Part shown: piece by piece, positions 32,371 through 42,601 of the stretch | How the letters are laid out: each line of letters starts with the position of its first letter | Numbering within the stretch: the first letter of the stretch is position 1 | Assembly: GCA_026770025.1 (NCBI GenBank) | Contig: JAMXDE010000007.1 | Location: forward strand, 682,001-746,000 | Direction of reading: 5' to 3' | Length of the DNA: 64,000 nucleotides | Source of the DNA: Craspedostauros australis | Taxonomy: Eukaryota; Bacillariophyta; Bacillariophyceae; Mastogloiales; Achnanthaceae | The notes under the pieces: model-generated | What the model was told of the DNA's origin: nothing | The model's input: the letters and a program-made list of their open reading frames with translations, nothing else | Databases searched by the model: none | Position numbers and translations under genes: made by a program

Positions 32371-33257
32371 ATGGCTGAAGAACTGAAGGAATACACTCTC
32401 GAGGAGATCTCCGGACACACAACCGAGGCCGACTGCTGGTTGATCATTGGAAATGCCACGAACGGTGCGTTACTCTTGCAGTATCGTGCTGCTGTTGCTG
32501 CGCTCTACACTCTGACCATGCTTGGCCATGGCTCGGTACAGGATTCCATCCTTGTAGAATAGCATTGCGAATTGCAATGAGCGTGGCTTGTACAGGCAAC
32601 AGTTGCGACTGGGAATGAGCAAGCTTGAGATGGGGATCGACTTCAAGTGATTGCATCAAACTGTTGATGCAAGCGACTATGCAGTGCTGTGATGGTAGCT
32701 GGTGATGTGGCTTCGCAATGATGGTTTCTTTTGTTCAACTTCTTTTTGTGTGTTGCGTGTGGCCCTTCAGAAGCCCAGCGGCAGGCTTCACATCCATACT
32801 GTCAAGGCGCATCGGTACGTCCCACCCTCTCCACCTTCGTCGCATTCTCTCATCTTCCCGTCCTTCCTCTCGAACTCCCATTCGCCATCATCGCAAATAC
32901 CCAATACCATACGTATCAATCGCAATCACAACACAATCACAAATCGCACGATGAACAGGCGGGCCCAAGGTGTACAACGTTTCGAAATACCTCGACGATC
33001 ATCCAGGTGGTGCCGAAGTCCTGCTGGATGTCGCCGGAAAGGACGCAGATGAATTCTTCGAGGATATTGGACATTCGAAGGAGGCCCGAGAGGAATTGAG
33101 CAAGTATTTGGTCGGGAAGGTGAAGCTGGACGCAGCCGCGATCGCAAAGATGAAGGCCGATGCCGAAGCTCGGGCGCAGCAGGGTGGCAGCAGCATGACC
33201 GTCGTTATCCTCGTTGTCTTGATCGCCATCGTCGCTGCCTACATGAAGTTCAAATGA
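32371..33257 (+). CDS. Cytochrome b5, tail-anchored
   Basis: Two exons: 32371-32464 and 32959-33257. The intron is 494 nt, with donor ACG/GTGCGT and acceptor GAACAG, phase 1. The product is 130 aa. The join gives [20 protein letters not shown], restoring the first beta strands of the haem-binding fold. The haem ligands are His46 in [12 protein letters not shown] and His70 in [13 protein letters not shown], 24 residues apart as in the family. A Gly/Ser hinge precedes a C-terminal membrane anchor ([19 protein letters not shown]), typical of the microsomal form. It carries electrons from cytochrome b5 reductase to fatty-acid desaturases, sterol enzymes and P450s on the ER. The intron contains CGTAC words near 32815 and 32913. 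Confidence 0.93.
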
Positions 33258-33855
33258 GAACCTTGCCGCAGCACACAGATGGCGCAAACGCGGGAGAGGG
33301 TGCGACTATCTACGAGCTATGTTGCACCTATTTCAGTTCATCCCCGGAGCATTGCCTGTGGAACGAAAGCGTTGTGCGCAACTGAACGTAGAATGGAGTG
33401 GGGAAGAGTCGGAGCACTCGGACTGTCACAACATACATTTGCATTTGCGCACACAAGCAGATGCAGGCACGCGAGATGAAGCCATCGGAGCGACCATCTG
33501 ATCGTAGAATCGATCCGGTCAACAAGGGAGTACGATGGCGAGTGATACAGACCACCGCGTTACACCATACTTGTGTGCTCTACGAGTATGGCACAGTACT
33601 AACAACAAACACAGCAATTTGTAACACTGATAGCAGCATCGTCAACGCGAAAACCAACAGGCAGCTCGTGAGTTCGCAAGTATTAGACTGAAAACAAGCT
33701 TTGCCTCGATTACATAGCTCATATGTGCTAGTATTACCGGAGCTAGACTATTGTTAGAATAGTAGAGCAGATGGGTTGGCTTCCTGAAGGAAAGTGGCGG
33801 GCACTGCCGAAGAATGCGGAATTGGTTGCTGAGGAAGGGTCGTGATGCCAGCCCG
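33258..33855. other. Convergent intergenic region
   Basis: About 600 bases between the cytochrome b5 stop and the P5CR stop. No gene or RNA structure recognised. Confidence 0.45.
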
Positions 33856-36106
33856 CTACTTCAAAGGTGGCCCACTGTCATCGTCGCTGTCGTCATCGCT
33901 GTCATCGTCATCGCTGTCATCGTCATCGCTGTCATCGTCGTCGCTGTCATCGTCGCTGGTATCGTCCTTCACAACTTCACCACTTGGCGCGTAGTGGTGA
34001 TGGATTTCCGTGACGGACGAGCCAGCCCTTCCAGGCCCCACCACGCTGCTCATGCCTCCCATCTCCAACGACCGGCGGTAGCAAGCCCAAATGGCCTGTA
34101 GGTCGTACAGAGTTGCGCCGTGGCGTTTGGTAGCGGGGTATGGTAAGTATAACAGTGCGACCACGAATGCAGCGGAATATTCGAAGTGAGCAGAGTAGTG
34201 ATGGCGCAAAGCAAAGCAAACAGTGAGAGAGAGGAGGGAGAAGATGGACGTTGATTTGTGAGAAGCAGAGCAATCAACCGGCCAATCAACAGATCAATCA
34301 AAGGGTTCCATCGTCGGCCACTCCATCATTCCCAGTCTGGGTGCGGTCGCATGCTCAATAATCGCAGCAGTGGCAATAGCAGTAGCCGCAAGAGAAAAAC
34401 ATGGAGATCCGGTTCGATCCGGCAGATCATGGGAGTACCAATATCCCAATGTCTGCCGCACGCTGGAATCACGCCATACTCGTACTCACATCCAAGATGA
34501 CTGTGCGGAACCTCCCGTTCTCGAGTTCATAGATCGCCGAAGCTGTCGTGCCCGCGGGGGATGTCACCATGTTCCGAAGGATGGCGGGATGTTCTCCAGT
34601 TTTCATGGCAAACATTGTGGAACCCATCAGGGTGTGATAGCACAAAGTGGTGGCAGTCTCTCGAGGGAATCCCATGTGCACCCCGGCGTCGATCATTGCC
34701 TCCATCAACAGGAAGATATAGGCAGGACCGCTGCCACTGAGGGATGTACTCATGTCCACGAACTTCTCATCATCGACAAAGATCTACGAAGAGAAATAGA
34801 GTGCATCGTGCGTTGTCGCACATTCAGATGCAGCGTGTGGCAGCGCGGATATGCAGAGAGAAAGAGAGAGAGAGGGTCAGAACTCGGGGACCGGAAAAAA
34901 AGAAGTGACCCTTGACATCAAAAGTTGTGAGCGAATGAGATTGTGAGCTCCAAAGATGACAGGAATGTCCATGCTCACACCAGCACACGCACACACACCC
35001 GCCCCTACATCCTTGCGCGCGCTTGCAGAAGGAAAAGGCCACCGATACAAAAGCATGCCCATTCTCCACCAGTTCGCATGCCAGTAGAAGACTCACCTCT
35101 TTCCCGAATGTCTCCAAGACATTCCTCACGTTGTCGCGATCATCGGTGGAGAGGTTGGGCGTGCAAGACCACACGGAGACGCCCTGTCCGATTTGTGCTG
35201 GCGTGTTGGGCATGGCTCGGACGATCTTCTGGTACCTGGATGGTTTCAGATCCGCAATCTGTGTGCCCGCCAGAATGCTGAGCAATGTGGCATCTGGATC
35301 GACGGTGTCAGGGAATTGGTTGAAGAATTGAGGACTAATGTTCTGTGGTTTGACACCGAGAATGACCAGACCGGCATCTGATTGACGGGGAGTGGAGAGA
35401 AGGAATTGGAATTGAAGGGCAGATGGGCCATACGAGCAGAACTCGGGTGAATGCGGGAGTTGATGTGAGAGATGTGCCTCATGTTCAGGGCAGCTTGACT
35501 GCAGCACGACTGCAGAGGATTGCAGAACTTTGGTCGACAACGGCCGCATCGATACAGAGGGATCTTGAGCAACGAGTTGCGCTGCTGCTTCGAGCCTTTC
35601 CCAATGCTTTGTTCCTTGTGTTCTTCATGATCATTCCCCCCACAAAGCAACCGTTGGAGTGGTGCTGTGCAGTCATTCTCTTTCGTTCTGCAACGTCGTC
35701 TGCATACAACTACGGTTGTGGCATTCATCAATCACTATTCCTCCACTGCATGGCACGATTGCCGATGATGCGTACCTGTCGTAGCATCTTCGATGGTTTG
35801 CGCACGTTGGATATCCGGAAACATCTTCTTCACAGTTTTGATGGTGGATGAGGAGACGTCGTACACGGCGATCTTGTCAGCGGGTTGCAGGCCCGTGTTG
35901 ACGAGAGGTGCGAGCATCGCCTGGACCATCTTTCCAGCACCGATGATGGCGATCTTGTCGTACATTCGTGATGATGGTGGCGCAGAACCCGACGGTGATG
36001 TCGAAAACCATGATGAGGAGATAGCGGTACTGCGCATCCATGGCGAAGCCTGTCGCATAGATGGGGCCGCGATTCGCCGCGAGGCCGTGAGGATCGAAGA
36101 GAGCAT
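33856..36106 (-). CDS. P5CR: Pyrroline-5-carboxylate reductase with acidic tail
   Basis: Four exons: 36106-35776, 35377-35097, 34783-34490 and 34095-33856. Introns are 398, 313 and 394 nt; phases 1, 0 and 0 all agree. The product is 381 aa. Residues 1-48 are Ser/Arg/Ala-rich and look like a mitochondrial or plastid transit peptide. The dinucleotide-binding motif is IAIIGAGKMVQAML (52-65), followed by LVILGVKPQNI and RAMPNTPAQIGQGVS. Exon 3 holds the dimer/active-site region SLSGSGPAYIFLLMEAMIDA and the signature SPAGTTASAIYELENG. Exon 4 completes the family with VILDAIWACYRRSLEMG. The enzyme reduces 1-pyrroline-5-carboxylate to proline with NAD(P)H, the last step of proline synthesis. After the family's normal end there are about 60 more residues: a His/Gly linker and a run of D-D-D-S-D-D units ending GPPLK, which is unusual. 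ACTCGTAC lies about 25 bases upstream of the ATG. Confidence 0.93.
33873..33960 (-). repeat. Asp/Ser-coding trinucleotide repeat in P5CR exon 4
   Basis: Imperfect GTCATC/GTCGTC repeats on the plus strand, read on the minus strand as GAT/GAC with interspersed AGC. They encode the acidic C-terminal tail of P5CR. The tract keeps frame with the stop codon. Confidence 0.8.
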
Positions 36107-36338
36107 GTCGCTGTGTTGGTCAGTATGGTGGCTATACTCGTACGTGTGGCACGCAGTTCTGTTTGCGCTTCTGATCGAGGTTCTGTTGGAAGCAGACGTG
36201 GAGTATCTTGCGTTGTATTCTACAATACAAGTTTGTATGGTGTGGTACGACTATTCGTACGGGTACGACTATGTGTTCGATTGATGCCTCTTGCCAAGTT
36301 TTGTGTGATTCTGAAGAGCAGTGTTGTTGGCTGTTGTT

Positions 36339-36370
<32 letters not shown>

Positions 36371-37350
36371 AATCGCAATCCTGCTCCCTTGTGTACGAAC
36401 AGCGTAGGAGGCCTCTTGATCGCAGGCGTAGCTGCAAACAGTGTGATGCTTGTTGTTCCTGTTCCTGTTCTCGTTGCTGTCACTGTTGTTGCTGGACGTT
36501 CTTTTTGTGATTTGTGCCGTGCTTCCCGTATCCACAACTGACACCCATCATTTTGTGGCATGCCAGGCCGAAAAACGCCAGTGATGGCTCCAACCAGACA
36601 CGTTGCTATCCAGAAACGAAATGAGTGCAAATTGATACTAGATACCTCATCCGAGATATATAATTGGATACCTTTAAAGATGTATACCGTTTTTGCCCAT
36701 CGTCTTTTTGGCGAGCGGCATCTGACGTCAGAATGTCCCATGTGACAGTGACCCATCCCAACACTTAAGCGCATCCTGGATGTTCCAAAGAACTTCCTTC
36801 GCGCTTTTTCGCCCTCATGCCAGCACGGTCACGAAAGCACCAATCCACAAATGTCGCAGTTTCTGTCAATCCAACCAGCGATCGAACAGAGCACAAAGTG
36901 GCGATAGAGCGTGGGAGAACGGGTAGAGCCAAGAGCCACCAGGGGGGGGGGGGAAAGACGGTAATTTTGCATTTCCCATGATAAGGCAACAACAGTTTCT
37001 TCCATAATCTACAGTCCAAAAGTCAAAAACCAAACTGAAAATTTGCCATCTTTCAGCCTTCTTCCTGTCAGTTGTTTGCACAATCATCCTGATTTATGCA
37101 AAACCCAGATTCGTGGCTCCATTTTTGACTTTTACACCCTGTCGCCTGATCGTGTGTGTTGTCCGGACATTCCTCATTGTCATGGCCAACTTGTGCTTCC
37201 TTCTACTCTCCCACTACCCACACAATGTCATTCTTCTTGTGGTACAAATCAACCATTCAGTACTTCCTCGTTTGTTCCGACTATCATGAGCACACTACAT
37301 CCACAATAGATTCTTCAAAGGTGTGTATCTATTTCTCACGTGGTTGCTGC
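36107..37350. other. Intergenic region, possible left edge of transposon
   Basis: Contains the P5CR promoter side with ACTCGTACGTG at 36134-36144 and a CGTAC cluster at 36241-36270. There is a GCTCGT hexamer run at about 36338-36370, then a 12-base G run at 36942-36953. The G run may mark the left end of the mobile element to its right. Plus-strand frames at 37156-38007 and 37323-37724 are shadows of the minus-strand gene. Confidence 0.4.
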
Positions 37351-39948
37351 TTAGTTTGTTGTGTCATGCTCGTTTCCGTCACTGCCTCCATTGTCACCCT
37401 GCCTCTCTCCATCTCCGGTCATGTCCATTGCCTCGTCAACATTCAATGGTGCCTCGTCAACATTCAATGGTGCCTCATCAACATTCAATGGTGCTTCATC
37501 AACATTCAATGGTGCTTCTGCAGCATTCAATGGTGCTGTTGGGTCCTGCACTATCTCAACATCTTCGACCAAGGAGTAGTTGGTTGTTGGCCCATCCCCT
37601 CCGCCTTCAGGTTGGTTTGGCGCCTCCTGACTGGTCATCTGAGCGCCTGCACTGCCTGCGGATTGCCTCACATTCTCTCCTTCCGGATTCTGATTCGTAT
37701 TTACAGCTGTGGACCCCGCTGTGATGGTGGTTGTTGCAGTTGCAAGGTTGGTTGCTTCTGCTGCTGCTGCTCCCACCGCTGCTGCCTCTGTCAGTTTGTT
37801 GGCTTGGTCCGCAAGGACCAGCATTCCTTCACATGGATCAACATCTCGTGTTGGTGGAGGAGACATCTGAGCTGTTGTTGTTGCCGATATTCCTTCCTCC
37901 CGTCCGTGCGGAAGGATCTGTCCTGTGCTGAGTTGCTGCGGATTCGTCGAGTGCATGTTGCCCGTCCCAGTCTGACCATTCTGCATCATTGCCGGGTGCT
38001 GGACTGATCCTGGGCCCTTTACGAAATACGGTCTGGTGAGGTCGTCCATTTTGTTGAAGACGCCATCAGGAAGGTTTCTGGCAGCCTCGTCAGAAGCTGT
38101 ACCGCCAGTCACCACCATTCCCGGACGGCTCTGGTTGAGCTGTCCTTGCCGTCTCAGCTCTGCCCTTTCTCTGGCAGCCTGCTTTCGCAGTGCCACCCTC
38201 AGCTCAAGTTCGGCCACCCTCTCAACCTGGCATTCGAGTTGGGCTTCCAACACCTGAGTCACCTGCGTCGTGACTGATTGATCGTCTCCATGAAGCATGT
38301 TGCGTGCTCCAAAGGTGCGGAGATTCTTTGTCGTTCTTGCCGATCGGAAGCGTGATTGAATGCGGCTGCCCATTGGACTCCTGGGTTGTAAGGGTTGTGG
38401 CCATGGGGTCACCTTCTGGGCATTGCTGGCAGATGGCGGGTTGCTGGAGTTGCTGTTGTTGTCCGTGTATTGGGGGATTCTGTGTGACTGTGAAGGTAGC
38501 ATTTGTGACTTGGCCCCTTTGTCGATGGCATTGGTTCCGCCTGAGTTGAAACCAAGTGCGTGCATTTTTGAAAACTTGCACGTCATTCCCACAGTCGTTG
38601 TCTTCTCCTTCACCCTCGTCGACAAGATGAGGACTTTACGTGGTTGCCCATTGTTGTCTGGCATCACATGATTGAGCCAGACAACGCCCCCCAGCGTGCC
38701 GCAAGCGGATGGGCAGAACATGGTGTCGATAGCAAAAGGCATCGGCACGAGCATTTCGCACCAGTGCCCCTTTGCAAAACCGGCCTTCTGCATTTGCAGG
38801 TCGTGTGCTTGTGCCTTCTGTGCTGCGTCGACGAAGTGGGTCGCCTGAAGGTTGCAAATGGCCTTTGCAATACCCCCCTTTGCCCCAATGGCCACTGGAG
38901 GCCGATACTTCAGCACCACAAAGGGCCGAGGCACCCCACCCACTTCGCGATATTGAATGGTCAGCTGTGTATCCTGCTGGATGGTGGCTGCAGGCATGTA
39001 GAAGTCGATGCTGATCATCCGGAATGCCTCTCCCTTCGGCCTCCACAATTGCGTAGTGTAGAAGACGTCCACATGTGTTGGGACGGAAGAGAACTGGGCG
39101 ACGCGAGAGTTCTCGGCCATGTCAAAGAAATGACCATATCTTGCTGTCAGTGAGTTGTATGGTGGAGGGCCTGTCATGCCCACAACTTCAATGTCATCAT
39201 CGAAGTCCATTTCTCGACCAAACACTGATGAAATTTCCTCGCCAAAGTCGCCCATGGCCCAGTCATCATTGAGGAAGGCAACATTTGGGACCGACCCATT
39301 GGTGCTTGATGCCATTTGCGAAGATGGGTTTTGATCCCCTTCTCCATGGCAGCTCTTGTCTGTGTTGGTGGCAGCGTTTTCGGAGAGTGCTGTCATTGTG
39401 GGTGTTGTTGTGGTTTCTGCGACGGACTTTGCAGGAGGAGATTTCGAGGGCTTTGTGTTGTCGAAGCCCTCTGGCTCATCGATGGGGCGAAGATGCATGG
39501 CCAAGTTACCTGATGCGTCTGGATTGAAGCGTCCATTTGCTGCCAACACCCTCACAAAAGCAAACAGATGAAGAGATCGAGTGGTTGCTTGTGAGTTGTG
39601 ATGTGTTTGTGCAGCATGATCAAAGCAAAGTTTGAGGACAAGAAATGCAACAGGGCAATCGCCACCACCCCAAACGAATGTGTCCACCGAGTGGTCGGGC
39701 CCACACGTTGCCTGCATTGGAGTTGACTTACCAAAGAAGATCTTGTTCTTCACGAGCGTTTTCTTCAGCATCACATACCCTTTGATGAAGTTCTTTGCTG
39801 GATACTTTGCGAGGGTCGGATACTTGTCTCGGATGTGGCGAGGCTCCCACATCCACAAGTTGGGATCAGCTGCAAGCTCACGGATGAGGAGCTTGGCGTC
39901 GACTCCCTTTTTCAAGAAGCGAGGGGCTCGTTTCCTTGGTGGCGTCAT
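37351..39948 (-). CDS. Orphan 801-aa protein, probably transposon-associated
   Basis: Two exons are inferred: 39948-39732 (ATG at 39948) ending ATCTTCTTTG before GTAAGTC, and 39539-37351 after GTGTTGGCAG. The intron is 192 nt, phase 1. Without splicing the frame stays open through the intron. The N-terminus is basic (TPPRKRAPRFLKK) and followed by a compact region (DPNLWMWEPRHIRDKYPTLA...NFIKGYVMLKKTL) that could be a small helical DNA-binding domain. A central block of about 180 residues (about 205-385) looks folded (QLWRPKGEAFRMISIDFYMP, PFVVLKYRPPVAIGAKGG, GTLGGVVWLNHVMPD). Then come Gln/Asn/Ser-rich sequence, a coiled-coil stretch (ECQVERVAELELRVALRKQA) and five A-P-L-N-x-x-E heptads near the end. 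No known family is recognised. Its position opposite a transposase suggests an accessory transposition protein. Confidence 0.6.
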   Translation of the reverse strand: MTPPRKRAPRFLKKGVDAKLLIRELAADPNLWMWEPRHIRDKYPTLAKYPAKNFIKGYVMLKKTLVKNKIFFGKSTPMQATCGPDHSVDTFVWGGGDCPVAFLVLKLCFDHAAQTHHNSQATTRSLHLFAFVRVLAANGRFNPDASGNLAMHLRPIDEPEGFDNTKPSKSPPAKSVAETTTTPTMTALSENAATNTDKSCHGEGDQNPSSQMASSTNGSVPNVAFLNDDWAMGDFGEEISSVFGREMDFDDDIEVVGMTGPPPYNSLTARYGHFFDMAENSRVAQFSSVPTHVDVFYTTQLWRPKGEAFRMISIDFYMPAATIQQDTQLTIQYREVGGVPRPFVVLKYRPPVAIGAKGGIAKAICNLQATHFVDAAQKAQAHDLQMQKAGFAKGHWCEMLVPMPFAIDTMFCPSACGTLGGVVWLNHVMPDNNGQPRKVLILSTRVKEKTTTVGMTCKFSKMHALGFNSGGTNAIDKGAKSQMLPSQSHRIPQYTDNNSNSSNPPSASNAQKVTPWPQPLQPRSPMGSRIQSRFRSARTTKNLRTFGARNMLHGDDQSVTTQVTQVLEAQLECQVERVAELELRVALRKQAARERAELRRQGQLNQSRPGMVVTGGTASDEAARNLPDGVFNKMDDLTRPYFVKGPGSVQHPAMMQNGQTGTGNMHSTNPQQLSTGQILPHGREEGISATTTAQMSPPPTRDVDPCEGMLVLADQANKLTEAAAVGAAAAEATNLATATTTITAGSTAVNTNQNPEGENVRQSAGSAGAQMTSQEAPNQPEGGGDGPTTNYSLVEDVEIVQDPTAPLNAAEAPLNVDEAPLNVDEAPLNVDEAPLNVDEAMDMTGDGERQGDNGGSDGNEHDTTN
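37430..37535 (-). repeat. 21-bp tandem repeat encoding A-P-L-N-V-D-E units
   Basis: Five units of a 21-bp CCTCGTCAACATTCAATGG-type sequence near the 3' end of the orphan gene. Four units are nearly identical and one is diverged (A-P-L-N-A-A-E). Codon frame is preserved. Confidence 0.8.
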
Positions 39949-40536
39949 GATCGGTGGTTGGTTGTGTTTCTGATTTGTGTGACAAAGGGCACCTCTGCTC
40001 AACTCAAGGCTCCATTGAAGTGCACCTGCAAGAGAGCAGCAGTGTTTGGCGCAATGGATGTGTGTACGTTGGCGTGATGCGGTTTGTGTCGTCCTCATTT
40101 GCAGAGTTGGCCATGGGGTGCTGCTGTGTGGTTGCCAAGGACATGGAAGATGCTGTGCTTTGCAACGAGCAAACAACCATCGCAGCAATTTCTTGCCGAC
40201 GACGCATTACATGCGCTGGTGACGCGTGTTGGTGTCTTGCACACACACGTACAACGATTGTAGTTCGCGGCCATCTGAACATCAGAAAAGAAATGTCAAG
40301 AGATGCTTGCATTGGCTTGAAGTGTTTTTTGTGTTCCTGTCCGTGGCGAAAGACACCGGTGCCCAAGAATGGTGTACTGTTCCCCGTACAAACTGTAACA
40401 ATGGCCGATGTCAAAGGGGCGTAACCAAGTTGCTGCAAGCGCGAAAAGTCATTCGCGGGATGGCGACAACGCGAAGGAGGGCCAATGTTCGTCTTCGGAA
40501 CCACAATGTGTAGGTACAGCATCGGTCCTTCATTCA
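39949..40536. other. Divergent promoter side of the orphan gene
   Basis: About 590 bases upstream of the orphan gene ATG. The open frame of that gene runs back to 40188 without a better start; its translation there is Cys/His-rich and not conserved-looking. The first tandem array begins just to the right. Confidence 0.35.
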
Positions 40537-40885
40537 CAAGGCACTTTTTACGCTTGCGTTGAAAGCGTACTTGGTCCTACGGTGACAACGCACTTTTTGC
40601 GCTTCTGTTAAAGGCATAATCGGTCCTACGATCACAACGCACTTTTGCGCTTCTGGTAAAGGCATACTTGGTCCTACGATCACAACGCACTTTTGCGCTT
40701 CTGTTAAAGGCATACTTGGTCCTATGATCATAACGCACTTTTGCGCTTCTGTTAAATGCATAATCGGTCCTACAATCATAACGCACTTTTGCGCTTCTGT
40801 TAAAGGCATACTTGGTCCTACGATCATAACGCACTTTTGCGCTTCTGTTAAAGGCATACTTGGTCCTACGATCATAACGCAATAT
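40537..40885. repeat. Tandem array, 48-bp unit, about 7 copies
   Basis: Successive copies of CGCACTTTTGCGCTTCTG followed by TTAAAGGCATACTTGGTCCT and ACGATCATAA, with a period of exactly 48 between copies (for example starts at 40638 and 40686). Because 48 is a multiple of three, both strands show open frames of 16-residue repeats (M-P-L-T-E-A-Q-K-C). I regard these as by-products. The first two copies at the left edge are more diverged. Confidence 0.9.
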
Positions 40886-41465
40886 TTGAGTGTATGGAGC
40901 GCGGGAAAGGATGAATTAACGTCTATGCCGGGTTCACAAGGGCTAATTTGGCCTTATGAATCACTTTTTGAGGGTGAAAATTGCGTTATGACCACTCCAT
41001 AAGGGCAATATTCACCGTTTGGATTGGTGTCATGAAGCACTTAAAATGATGCCTGTGTGATAAGGAATATATTGGACTTACGAATACGGCGTGTTGGTCA
41101 CATTGGATAGGCATAGTGCTTCATATTGAGTCGAAGTAGTCGTAACATCCAATTCAGTCTTATGACGGCTCCATAGTGTCGAAAACACCTCTATGGATAG
41201 AATTATAAGCGCTGTTTTGGCCTTATGGACGGCTTCAAAAGCACTATTTGCGTCTTATGCATAACTGCTGTGAGGACGAAACAAAATTGAGTCTATGTTG
41301 TAAGACTCATCGCGTCCTTATGGATAGCGCATAAGGGTCAGAAATGCATCTGATTCTGGCCCATAGCCGCCAATATTGCTTTAACGCGGGCTTATAAGGG
41401 CAGATTTGCACCTATGTTTATGTGATAGGCGCAGTTTTATCCATATGAACAGCACCATAAGAACA
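40886..41465. other. AT-rich spacer with scattered TTATG/CATAAG words
   Basis: No open frame of note. Short words such as CTTATG, CATAAGG and TTATGCATAA recur on both strands, giving the look of decayed copies of the neighbouring arrays or of subterminal transposase-binding repeats. Confidence 0.4.
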
Positions 41466-41770
41466 AATCTTATCCGGTAGAGAATGCTCTATGAACATAA
41501 GCAGATGGCTTATGCGGATAAGAAATAATCTTATCCGGTAGTGAATGCTCTATGAACATAAGCAGATGGCTTATGCGGATAAGAAATAATCTTATCCGGT
41601 AGTGAATGCTCTATGAACATAAGCAGATGGCTTATGCGGATAAGAAATAATCTTATCCGGTAGTGAATGCTCTATGAACTAAGCAGATGGCTTATACGGA
41701 TAAGAAATAATCTTATCCGGTAGTGAATGCTCTATGAACCAAATGGAGGGCTTGTATGGATAAGAACTGA
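41466..41770. repeat. Tandem array, 61-bp unit, about 5 copies
   Basis: Units begin AATCTTATCCGGTAGTGAAT and continue GCTCTATGAACATAAGCAGA then TGGCTTATGCGGATAAGAAAT. Starts are at 41466, 41527, 41588, 41649 and 41709. The fourth unit lacks one base, which shifts the last spacing to 60. Each unit has an inverted word pair (CTTATCCG...CGGATAAG) that can fold into a hairpin. Confidence 0.9.
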
Positions 41771-42085
41771 TCTGTGCTATTGATAGATCTGTGCCATTGA
41801 TAAACGCTCTTTCCACCCAATGGAGGGCTTGTATGGATAAGAACTAATCTGTGCTGTTGATAAACGCTTTTTGAACCAAATGGAGGGCTTGTATGAATCG
41901 GAACGCTTCTGTGTCATTGATAAACGCTCTTTCCACTAAATGGAGGGCTTGTACGGACAAGAACGAATCTGTCCCTGTCATGAACACTGTTGGAACCAAA
42001 TGGAGGGCTTGTATGGATTGGAACACTCCTGTGTCATTGATAAACTATGTTTCAACCAAATGGATGGCTTGCGCGGAAAGGGACT
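41743..42085. repeat. Tandem array, 60-bp unit, about 6 copies
   Basis: Units contain ATGGAGGGCTTGTATGGATA, then AGAACTAATCTGTGCTGTTG and ATAAACGCTTTTTGAACCAA. Starts are at 41743, 41820, 41880, 41940, 42000 and 42060. The first interval is 77 because of a 17-base duplication. The array grades into the 61-bp array on its left (shared TATGAAC and GGATAAGAA), so the two probably have a common ancestor. Confidence 0.88.
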
Positions 42086-42601
42086 GAATATGTATCCATG
42101 TCATAAGCCTCGATTTATCTTACGGACACCTTGCATGGATGTTCGTGAATGATGTCGATCCCAGTGAGTGTTCTGTGGAATGTCTGAGGAAGCCGAGGAA
42201 CATGACCCAAGACCAACTCGCGTTGAGAGAACAGCGCGCGAATACTCCCACCAGCCAACAGATCGTGGAGACAAACACGGAAATCTTTGTGTTCTGCATC
42301 ACCGTGTATTGCAAGTGATTGCTGTGCAATGCAGCAAATGGCGGACTCTGCTTCTCGAGATGTCAGCATCAATGTGCGATGGCCATCGGCTGCACCTCGA
42401 CAGCAACTCACATGCTGCCTGATGCCAACAAAGTATTGGCGTCAACAACAACTACGGCCAACAATCACACGCAAGCAACTGAATCAACTACTTCTCACAA
42501 TACCTGCCCACGACAGTATCCGATCCACCATCAAGCCAACATCCAATCCACTACATTGTGCATCAACTTGCTCCACCTCGCAATGACTCATTCAGAAGAC
42601 G
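42086..42601. other. Promoter side of the transposase gene
   Basis: About 500 bases with no supported gene. Frames at 42168-42612 on the plus strand are low-complexity and lack motifs. Confidence 0.35.

Noticed and set aside
34396-34420. GGTTCGATCC resembling a tRNA T-arm
   Set aside because: It lies in P5CR intron 3, and the surrounding sequence gives no acceptor or anticodon stem.
40534-40882. Minus-strand frames of 16-residue repeats
   Set aside because: By-product of a 48-bp tandem repeat whose length is a multiple of three; no start context or flanking coding sequence.
41466-42085. Regularly spaced repeats suggesting a CRISPR-like array
   Set aside because: Whole units repeat with no variable spacers, and the genome is eukaryotic; these are ordinary tandem satellites.
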